From assembly GCA_016180145.1 (NCBI GenBank), contig JACPBT010000001.1:1-19646 (forward strand): a DNA stretch of 19,646 nucleotides, in the 5' to 3' direction. Position 1 is the stretch's first letter; each line of letters begins with the position of its first letter. Below the pieces are notes generated by a model. It worked only from the letters and a program-made list of their open reading frames with translations. It was not told the DNA's origin and made no database searches. Made by a program: the position numbers and the translations under genes. This DNA comes from Candidatus Woesearchaeota archaeon. GTDB lineage: Archaea > Nanobdellota > Nanobdellia > Woesearchaeales > UBA10216. Below are positions 6,205 through 11,639 of this stretch, one piece after another.

Positions 6205-6729
6205 ATGCAAGCAGCAGGAAAAGCAGCAGCGCCAATAACAGAGCTGAGCCAGCTCACAGAAAAAATAAGGGAAACAGCAGCATGGCTGCCTGAATACACA
6301 AACCTTATGCAGTTTCACATGGCAGCAAACAACCCCCTCCTTTACGGGCTATACTACCAGATTACAGGCCAGGCACTGATGCCGCATGTAAGGCCACTGC
6401 TCACAATACTGCCTGCAATACTATATGATGCCCTCAGCAGACAGCACACCGGCGCTATAGGCGAGTCAGCCATTGAAGCAGCAATGCGCCTGCACGTGCA
6501 GGACAGGCAACTGCACACTGAAAGAAACCTTGACGAGCTCTACAGGCTCTGCCCAAAGCTTGCCAACCTCCTACACTACCTTGCAGAACCATTCAGGAAA
6601 ATGACACCGCAGGAATACCATAAAGACAGCCAGAAAGCAGACGAGCTTATAGCAGTCATGTTTGCAGCATACCTGAACCAGTCAATACAGGAAAACCTTG
6701 AAGCAATGTGGGAAAAGCCTGTAAGATAA
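6205..6729 (+). CDS. conserved-looking helical protein of unknown function
   Basis: A 174-residue protein I do not recognise. It appears all-helical and soluble overall, with one moderately hydrophobic stretch (VRPLLTILPAILYDAL, about 82-97) too polar at its edges for a confident membrane helix. It has one Cys and many His, Gln and Leu residues. Codon use (AGG, ATA, GCA) matches the surrounding host genes, which supports real coding. The ATG sits at the leaderless distance from a TATA box. It is divergent from DRG and upstream of a winged-helix regulator, with about 170 nt and a separate promoter between them. Confidence 0.65.
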   Translation: MQAAGKAAAPITELSQLTEKIRETAAWLPEYTNLMQFHMAANNPLLYGLYYQITGQALMPHVRPLLTILPAILYDALSRQHTGAIGESAIEAAMRLHVQDRQLHTERNLDELYRLCPKLANLLHYLAEPFRKMTPQEYHKDSQKADELIAVMFAAYLNQSIQENLEAMWEKPVR

Positions 6730-6805
6730 CTACGCCACACCAACCAGTCTTTCAATCTCTTTTAGTCCTTCAATACCTCTCCTTTTTAAGCTTTGCACTC
6801 ATAGC

Positions 6806-6874
6806 CGGAAAATTTCCGAAAAAATAAACTTCCTAATTTTGGCTTAAATGAGCTAAAAATAGAAACATTTATAT
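6806..6874 (+). promoter_or_regulatory. promoter of the winged-helix gene with inverted repeats
   Basis: A 13-bp palindrome CGGAAAATTTCCG (6806-6818) and an imperfect inverted repeat TTTTGGCT/AGCTAAAA (6837-6844, 6851-6858; one mismatch) lie just upstream of a TATA box ATTTATAT (6867-6874). The TATA box is about 28 nt before the ATG at 6899. The repeats could be binding sites for the regulator encoded next (inference). Confidence 0.4.
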
Positions 6875-6898
6875 CTGAGCCATTTATAGTATCCTGCT

Positions 6899-7252
6899 AT
6901 GGCTGAGAAAACAATATTCCTGCAAACATTCGGAGACAGCCCAATTCTGAGAGTCCTTGACTTCCTTACAGTAAATGAGGACTTTGACTACAGCATGACA
7001 GATATAGCAAAACTGTCCGGAGTAGGCTACTCAACACTCAAGCTTTTCTGGAACAATCTTGAAAAAAAGGCCATAGTAGCAAACACCCGAACAATAGGGA
7101 AAGCAAGACTTTACAGGCTTAACACTAAAAATGCAGTAATAAAAAAATTCAGAGAGTTCTACTGGACAACAACCAAACAAAAAGTCAAAGAAAACGAAAT
7201 GAAACGCAGGATATCAGGGTTGAGCGCTTCACAGCTTCTCAAGCATGCTTGA
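6899..7252 (+). CDS. winged-helix transcriptional regulator
   Basis: A 117-residue protein with a winged helix-turn-helix. ILRVLDFLTVNEDFDYSMTD is helix 1, IAKLSGVGYSTLKLFWNNLE is the HTH with its recognition helix, and the wing is AIVANTRTIGKARLYRLN. A basic C-terminal helix (FREFYWTTTKQKVKENEMKR) may dimerise. The fold resembles small archaeal ArsR/MarR-like regulators; no ligand-binding Cys or His cluster is seen. The start is leaderless behind the TATA box at 6867-6874. Its last 24 bp overlap the UPF0147 gene tail to tail. Autoregulation is plausible given the inverted repeats in its promoter. Confidence 0.8.
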   Translation: MAEKTIFLQTFGDSPILRVLDFLTVNEDFDYSMTDIAKLSGVGYSTLKLFWNNLEKKAIVANTRTIGKARLYRLNTKNAVIKKFREFYWTTTKQKVKENEMKRRISGLSASQLLKHA

Positions 7253-7486
7253 AATATTCCACAGCTGCATGCGCGTGTAGGACTCAAGATTCACATCATC
7301 ACAAATCTGGTCAATAGCCTGCTTAACCCTGTCAACACGCAAAGAAATCTCAGTATTCTCCTGAAGGGCGCTGGCGCACAACTGAAGCTTCTCCTTTACA
7401 TTGCGCGGAACCGAAAAATCTCCCTGAAGCTCAGCAATGACGCTTATAACATCATCAAACATCTTACCTGGAGCCTTTATCATCAT
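7229..7486 (-). CDS. UPF0147 family protein
   Basis: An 85-residue archaeal UPF0147 protein, function unknown. The family features DFSVPRNVKEKLQLC and LESYTRMQLWNISSMLE match the usual TVPRNIR and HARTQIWNIVSQLE blocks. The ATG at 7486 is supported by GGAGG 9 nt upstream. An ATG at 7462 with an adjacent AGGTAAG is an alternative start giving a shorter protein closer to the family core. The start lies within the end of the prefoldin gene, and this is the last gene of the L37Ae operon, its common archaeal position. Confidence 0.85.
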   Translation of the reverse strand: MMIKAPGKMFDDVISVIAELQGDFSVPRNVKEKLQLCASALQENTEISLRVDRVKQAIDQICDDVNLESYTRMQLWNISSMLEKL

Positions 7487-7808
7487 TCTGCATCGCCTCC
7501 AAAACCTCTTTCTGAAGGGAAGAAGCATTCTCCCTTATCCTTGACTCCTGGGAATCAATAGACTTTATGCGCAGCTTCAAAGTCTCCTCTTTAGAAGACA
7601 AATCACCCTCAAGAGCAGCATTGTCCGCCCTGACCATCACGCTGCCGATAATCCTGTAAGCCTCCTTTGCGCCCTTAAGCTCCTTCAGCGCAGCCTCAAC
7701 CTCCATGAGCTGCACCTGAAAATTCTGCTTCTGAACAAGCAAAGTCTGCAAACTATGCTCAGCAAGCTGCAACTCACGTATCTTCTCATCATTCCCTGAA
7801 ACCATCAT
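7464..7808 (-). CDS. pfdB: prefoldin beta subunit
   Basis: A 114-residue prefoldin beta subunit, part of the alpha2-beta4 jellyfish-shaped ATP-independent chaperone that passes unfolded proteins to the thermosome. The pattern is a long N-terminal coiled-coil helix (IRELQLAEHSLQTLLVQKQN...), a central beta hairpin region (EAYRIIGSVMVRADNAAL) and a second coiled-coil helix (SSKEETLKLRIKSIDSQESR...). YRIIGSVMV corresponds to the family's AYKxVGxxlv block. Length is normal. The start overlaps the Pcc1 stop by 4 bp (ATGA) and its 3' end overlaps UPF0147. Confidence 0.9.
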   Translation of the reverse strand: MMVSGNDEKIRELQLAEHSLQTLLVQKQNFQVQLMEVEAALKELKGAKEAYRIIGSVMVRADNAALEGDLSSKEETLKLRIKSIDSQESRIRENASSLQKEVLEAMQNDDKGSR

Positions 7809-8026
7809 AACCTCTCCATCTTCTCAATAACCGTAAGCATCTTAGTAATTGAATTAAGCACAGTCCTCAAAGCAACCGAATCAACAGCGCTCACCTCAAA
7901 AACAACTTTAGAGCCGCTCTTAACAACCTCATACTTAGCCTTGCCCTTAATCTCCCTATCCTCAGAGGCAAAGCAGTTCCTTATAAAACCACCCCTGTCA
8001 TCAGCAACAATTGAAGCTTTAAGCAT
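7805..8026 (-). CDS. pcc1: KEOPS complex subunit Pcc1
   Basis: A 73-residue Pcc1, the small dimerising subunit of the KEOPS complex that makes t6A37 on ANN-decoding tRNAs together with Kae1, Bud32 and Cgi121. Family features visible are the N-terminal strand MLKASIVADD, the charged central strands KYEVVKSGSKVVFEVSAVD, and the C-terminal helix SVALRTVLNSITKMLTVIEK (the typical D-xxALRAxxNSxLRxL). It lies 5 nt after Rpo12 and overlaps prefoldin beta by 4 bp. This is a classic archaeal operon position. Confidence 0.9.
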   Translation of the reverse strand: MLKASIVADDRGGFIRNCFASEDREIKGKAKYEVVKSGSKVVFEVSAVDSVALRTVLNSITKMLTVIEKMERL

Positions 8027-8031
8027 TATAA

Positions 8032-8169
8032 TTATCTTGCCTTAACCTTGGTTGAAGTGCGCCTTGGCTTATAAAGTATCTTGCTCCCACAGTAAGGGCA
8101 CCTAACCTTCTTCCTCAGATAGTCAGCACCAACTTTCTTATTGCAATCAAAACACTTATACTCAGCCAT
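8032..8169 (-). CDS. rpo12: DNA-directed RNA polymerase subunit Rpo12 (RpoP/Rpb12-like)
   Basis: A 45-residue protein, the small zinc-ribbon subunit of archaeal RNA polymerase. It reads MAEYKCFDCNKKVGADYL..., with C6xxC9 and C24xxC27 (VRCPYCGSKILYK) as the zinc ligands, and ends in the basic tail typical of the family. The length is normal. Start: ATG at 8169 with GGTG about 5 nt upstream, 9 nt after the L37Ae stop. Order L37Ae-Rpo12-Pcc1 is a conserved archaeal arrangement. Confidence 0.9.
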   Translation of the reverse strand: MAEYKCFDCNKKVGADYLRKKVRCPYCGSKILYKPRRTSTKVKAR

Positions 8170-8178
8170 TTTACACCA

Positions 8179-8460
8179 TCACTCCTGAGCAGGCTCAGCC
8201 ACGGCAGGAACCGCCTCCTGAGCAGCAACAACAGACACTTCAACCTTCTTTCCGGTATAGTAAGCGCGCCCGGTGAACTTGCTATTGCACTTTGTGCAAA
8301 GCCATATGCCCGCAGCAAGGCGCTCAACAGACCTGTAATGGCAATAAGGGCAATTGTTGGTATCCCGCTTCTCCTTCTCTAACCTGCCAATCTTATCCCT
8401 GAGCCGGGCACCATAGCGAATACCATACCTTTTAGCAGAACTACGCTTTGAAACAACCAT
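8179..8460 (-). CDS. rpl37ae: 50S ribosomal protein L37Ae (eL43)
   Basis: A 93-residue eL43 protein. The basic N-terminus SSAKRYGIRYGARLRDKIGR and a zinc ribbon with C37xxC40 and C55xxC58 (NNCPYCHYRSVERLAAGIW, then LCTKC) are diagnostic. The C-terminus carries an Ala/Val/Glu-rich extension of about 18 residues beyond the core. The ATG at 8460 is correct; an upstream in-frame extension would run into the tRNA gene and lacks family similarity. GAGGG lies about 4 nt before the ATG, and a TATA box (8494-8504) lies about 39 nt upstream, giving a short leader. It is the first gene of the operon. Confidence 0.92.
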   Translation of the reverse strand: MVVSKRSSAKRYGIRYGARLRDKIGRLEKEKRDTNNCPYCHYRSVERLAAGIWLCTKCNSKFTGRAYYTGKKVEVSVVAAQEAVPAVAEPAQE

Positions 8461-8493
8461 TTTACCCTCAGCACAACCAAAAGGATTGGCACT

Positions 8494-8504
8494 CCATTTA
8501 AAAA
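8494..8504 (-). promoter_or_regulatory. promoter of the L37Ae operon
   Basis: Minus-strand TTTTTAAATGG lies between the tRNA-Pro 3' end and L37Ae. It predicts a start near 8472 with a short leader that contains the GAGGG ribosome binding site. Confidence 0.5.
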
Positions 8505-8526
8505 CCTTACGTTTTTCAAAATTGAA

Positions 8527-8601
8527 TGGGGCTGCCCGGATTTGAACCGGGGTCGCCTGCTCCCAAAGCAGAAATGTTAGACCAAGCTGCACCACAGCCC
8601 C
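8527..8601 (-). tRNA. tRNA-Pro (UGG)
   Basis: A complete 75-nt cloverleaf on the minus strand. The acceptor is GGGGCTG/CAGCCCC with discriminator A. The D arm has GG in the loop, and the anticodon loop is TTTGGGA with anticodon TGG. The T arm is CCCGG-TTCAAAT-CCGGG. CCA is not encoded, and no intron is present. A minus-strand TATA box (8626-8634) lies about 29 nt before the 5' end. It sits directly ahead of the L37Ae operon, which has its own promoter. Confidence 0.95.
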
Positions 8602-8625
8602 ATCTGAACAGGATGCTGCGAAGAC

Positions 8626-8634
8626 TTTTTTAAA
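8626..8634 (-). promoter_or_regulatory. tRNA-Pro promoter TATA box
   Basis: Minus-strand TTTAAAAAA is centred 29 nt upstream of the tRNA 5' end, so the primary transcript probably starts at or very near the mature end. Confidence 0.5.
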
Positions 8635-8689
8635 TGTATCGCAATGGAAAGCCTTTTGCAGGCATCACCCCCCTAAAACACTTCCAAAA

Positions 8690-8746
8690 AATATTAATAC
8701 AACTTACACTTTTAGTGGTAAAATATACTACTAAAGGTGGTAAAAT
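8690..8746 (+). promoter_or_regulatory. second vapBC promoter and palindromic operator
   Basis: A TATA-like ATATTAATA (8690-8698) predicts a start near 8721. Over that start lies an inverted repeat TTTAGTGGTA (8711-8720)/TACTACTAAA (8726-8735) with one mismatch. GTGGTAAAAT is also directly repeated at 8715-8724 and 8737-8746, 22 bp apart, and the second copy covers the ribosome binding site and ATG. This is a strong candidate autoregulatory operator. Confidence 0.55.
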
Positions 8747-9017
8747 GCTGAAAACCATAAAAATACCCGAAGAAGCATACAGGGCAGCCAAACGCCTCGG
8801 AAAAGAGCTTGAAAAGGAAAAAGCGGCAGAAGGCATATACAATGTGAAGCTCACAACCGCAATCAGCTACGCAATAAGCAACACGCTATCAGAACTTGAA
8901 AAAAAACACAGGTTCAGGGCTGCTGCAGGCGGCTGGAAAGGAGCAGACACTGAGAAGATTCTTGACGACATTTACCGTGGCAGGCGATTCAGAACCAGAA
9001 ATCTCACCTTTGAATGA
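8745..9017 (+). CDS. vapB: VapB-like antitoxin
   Basis: A 90-residue protein upstream of a PIN-domain toxin. The N-terminus MLKTIKIPEEAYRAAKRLGK looks like the short strand plus helix of archaeal VapB-type antitoxins. The middle helix (VKLTTAISYAISNTLSELEK) gives the ribbon-helix-helix-like second half. The C-terminal tail (EKILDDIYRGRRFRTRNLTF) would wrap the toxin active site. The ATG at 8745 follows GGTGG by 4 nt; upstream in-frame codons lie in the operator and promoter and are not used. No close family name can be given beyond VapB-like. Confidence 0.75.
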   Translation: MLKTIKIPEEAYRAAKRLGKELEKEKAAEGIYNVKLTTAISYAISNTLSELEKKHRFRAAAGGWKGADTEKILDDIYRGRRFRTRNLTFE

Positions 9018-9029
9018 TGGCGATAAAAA

Positions 9030-9413
9030 ATGTATGTGGTAGACACAGATGTTTCAATAGACTACCTGAAAGGGGTTGATAAAGCAGTAGCCCTGATAGA
9101 CTCAATAGAGGAACTTTACATCACGACAATAACCGCGGCAGAACTCTTCTATGGAGCATACAACTCGCAAAACCCCGACAAACTGCTTCCGCCCCTCAAA
9201 AACTATCTGCAAAGGTTCAGGGACATCCCCTTTCAGGTATGGGACTCAATACTCTTCGGAAAAATAAAATCCGCACTTAAGAAAAAAGGAACACCAATAG
9301 ACGATGCAAACATAATGAACGCATCAATAGCGCTTTCTTATGACTTCACCATAATAACCAGAAACGTCAAACACTTCCAGAATATCAGCGGACTGAAAAT
9401 ACTTGAGCCGTGA
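9030..9413 (+). CDS. vapC: VapC-like PIN-domain toxin (RNase)
   Basis: A 127-residue PIN-domain protein, unlike the first VapC in sequence. It opens MYVVDTDVSIDYLKG (D5, D7), then TTITAAELFYGAYNS (catalytic Glu near 39), then GTPIDDANIMNASIAL (Asp pair near 92-93) and FTIITRNVKHFQNISGL. The last motif has Asn where Asp is common (ITRN versus TRD), a frequent variant that may lower metal affinity. Gap to the antitoxin is 12 nt. The gene is convergent with the transglutaminase gene, separated by 12 nt. Confidence 0.88.
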   Translation: MYVVDTDVSIDYLKGVDKAVALIDSIEELYITTITAAELFYGAYNSQNPDKLLPPLKNYLQRFRDIPFQVWDSILFGKIKSALKKKGTPIDDANIMNASIALSYDFTIITRNVKHFQNISGLKILEP

Positions 9414-9425
9414 ATATCATAAGCT

Positions 9426-11639
9426 TTAACTCCACATTCTTGCTATTCTTGAGTAAACAGAAAGCTGCCTTTTTTCAGGCAATCCCTGCGCAGCCATAAC
9501 TCCATTAACCAATTTCAGGGCTGTTTCAGGAGTAATCTGAGCGTCTGCTACAACATTTTTATATCCCGGAGCATCCGGAGCAATGTAAAGCACACCTTTT
9601 TGCAGTTCTGCGGTTTCCTCAGGAGCTTGCAGGAAAACCGGCACTCCCAAAACTTTTTTTAATTCCTTCTCTTTTGCACGCTCAGACGTCATGCTTTTTT
9701 TCCGTTTTACTTTCAATTTTTCATATCTGTCTATTGCCGCTCCTGTTAAAAAAAATCCCGCCAGCCCAAAACCTACTACAACGCCTGTTTGCGCCAGTGT
9801 AGGCATCTGCCATGCGCCATAATCAACACTGATGCCTGTTGCTGTTCCCTGCATGTCTCCAGTGTAAAAGCTTTCATTGCGCTCGTATACTGTCCCTTCT
9901 GTTGTGTAACCTGCCTGCGCTGCCGATAGTGTCAGGCTCGCATTTGTCACGATTTCATCAAGACTGTCCTTAAGCTCCGCAGTTTTTCTTGAAGGAGTAA
10001 AGTCCAAAACCTTCCATTCCTCCTCATCATTGATTTCAAGCCACAGGTGACCTGTTCCATTAAGGTAGCCTTCTGCGATTCTTATATTGTTTACCCCAAC
10101 TGCGGCAAGAAGCGCGGCTGCATATTCATTTGCGGTTTCGCAATACGCAATCTTCTTATCTTGAAGGGCATTAATTATGTTTTTATAACCAAAGGCATCA
10201 TCAGGGCTTATTGTTCCATACCTGAAAACGCTAAGATATTTCGCCACAGCCTTTACCTTTTCCTTCGGTGATGCATTGTTGCCAAGCCCTGAAAGCTCAT
10301 CAGGCAATTCCGCACCAACACGGCTCTCAAAGCTGCCATCCATCCCTGTGCTGGCCCAACGGAATTTGCCATCCACAATTGACAGCTTATTACCTGTCCT
10401 CACCCTTGCATACCCATCCCCTGCGCTCAGGTTTTTCGGCTGCATAAGACCTGCTGCCAGCTCATCATTTGTCATGTATGTCGCGCTTGCTGCTTCAAAT
10501 GCAGGTTGGCCGGCTCCCTCTTGCTGCGCAAGTTGTCCTGCATACTGAGGCGCGGCTGTTGAGTTACTGACAATCTTTACTGAATCTGCCTGCGTGGCGA
10601 GAAGAATTGCTGCTAATGCTGCTGCCGCCAGCCCCTCTTTGAAGGGTATTTTCATTTTTTTAACAAACCCTGCTTTGTCTGCCTGCGGCGCAATGGCACC
10701 ATTGTATATTTCAGGAGCCTGAGCTGTCATGCCATCCTTCTGCGACTCTGCTACTCTTGCCACTATTTTCGGAGGTTCATTGATTTGAGCGTAGATTTCT
10801 GCAATTTCCCTGTCCGCAGGATAGGCATTCATGATTACTTCTGCAAGTGTAACAAGAGATTTTTGCCTAAGACTTCCGGCATAACCTGACTTCAGCATGC
10901 CTGCAAGCACACGCGGGAGTTCCTTCAGTATTTCCTCATATCTCCCTTTACCTTCCCCTCCAGCCATAATCCTTGATTTTGTTATCGTGCTTTGCAGCCC
11001 GTGCTCGTATAGCCTTATATTCACTCCCGGTATCAAAGGAAAAGTCTGAATGTGCCTTCCGTTTTCAAAAAAGGATAAGCCGCCACTTTCGTTCGGGCTA
11101 TATTCTATGCTTCCCCTTATTCCTTCTGTTTTGAATTCATATCTATGCGCGCCAGTATTGTTCAGCGGCTCGCTGTTTAATGTAACCTGAATGTCAGAGC
11201 CTGCGAAAAGCTGCCTTAACCTGCCTTCTGCCATGCTAAACGACTTGCTTGTGTCTATCCTAAGCAACGTTCCTTCAAGAGCGCCTGTTGTTTCTTCAAC
11301 AGCTATTTTTTCCCCATCACCGCCTGTCTGCCGGCCTATCCTGATTCTTTTGCTTCCTGACTCTATTTCCACTGTTGAAAATTCGGCAGTAGGAGGTATT
11401 ATGTCCAGCAGCGCAAGAGGGTTGCTGCTTCGCGCTTCTTCAAATAACTTGTCGTCTATTGTTCCGGTGCTTTTTACATCTATCCCATCAGGCGTTATGC
11501 TAATATCAACACTAATTCCAGACAGGTAGCCTTTCCCAATCAGGTTGACAACATAATCAATAGGGTGCTCGTGCCTGCTGCCCATCTTTCTTGCCATGTC
11601 AGGCAGAGACACCTGCTGGAAAGCGTGGATTCTCGTCAT
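9426..11639 (-). CDS. membrane protein: degenerate GHKL-like domain fused to a transglutaminase-fold domain
   Basis: A 737-residue multidomain protein. Residues about 20-250 resemble a GHKL (HSP90/MutL) fold: HPIDYVVNLIGKGYLSGISV (N-box Asn kept), TPDGIDVKSTGTID where an active enzyme has DNGxG, and EGTLLRI at the third motif. Without DNG it probably cannot hydrolyse ATP. A membrane helix (about 333-350) follows. Residues about 440-550 form a transglutaminase-like domain with Cys500 (AYCETANEY), His531 (GHLWLEI) and Asp546 (VLDFTP), the full triad. A second membrane helix (about 613-636), a Lys-rich stop and a 100-residue cytoplasmic tail close it. The topology puts the triad outside the cell. 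Such domains are thiol enzymes: cross-linkers, proteases or amidases. The start overlaps the upstream GHKL gene by 4 bp (ATGA). Confidence 0.8.
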   Translation of the reverse strand: MTRIHAFQQVSLPDMARKMGSRHEHPIDYVVNLIGKGYLSGISVDISITPDGIDVKSTGTIDDKLFEEARSSNPLALLDIIPPTAEFSTVEIESGSKRIRIGRQTGGDGEKIAVEETTGALEGTLLRIDTSKSFSMAEGRLRQLFAGSDIQVTLNSEPLNNTGAHRYEFKTEGIRGSIEYSPNESGGLSFFENGRHIQTFPLIPGVNIRLYEHGLQSTITKSRIMAGGEGKGRYEEILKELPRVLAGMLKSGYAGSLRQKSLVTLAEVIMNAYPADREIAEIYAQINEPPKIVARVAESQKDGMTAQAPEIYNGAIAPQADKAGFVKKMKIPFKEGLAAAALAAILLATQADSVKIVSNSTAAPQYAGQLAQQEGAGQPAFEAASATYMTNDELAAGLMQPKNLSAGDGYARVRTGNKLSIVDGKFRWASTGMDGSFESRVGAELPDELSGLGNNASPKEKVKAVAKYLSVFRYGTISPDDAFGYKNIINALQDKKIAYCETANEYAAALLAAVGVNNIRIAEGYLNGTGHLWLEINDEEEWKVLDFTPSRKTAELKDSLDEIVTNASLTLSAAQAGYTTEGTVYERNESFYTGDMQGTATGISVDYGAWQMPTLAQTGVVVGFGLAGFFLTGAAIDRYEKLKVKRKKSMTSERAKEKELKKVLGVPVFLQAPEETAELQKGVLYIAPDAPGYKNVVADAQITPETALKLVNGVMAAQGLPEKRQLSVYSRIARMWS

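Noticed and set aside
8461..8595. N-terminal extension of L37Ae
   Set aside because: It would be translated from the tRNA-Pro gene and the operon promoter; the family protein starts at MVVSKRSSAKRYG.
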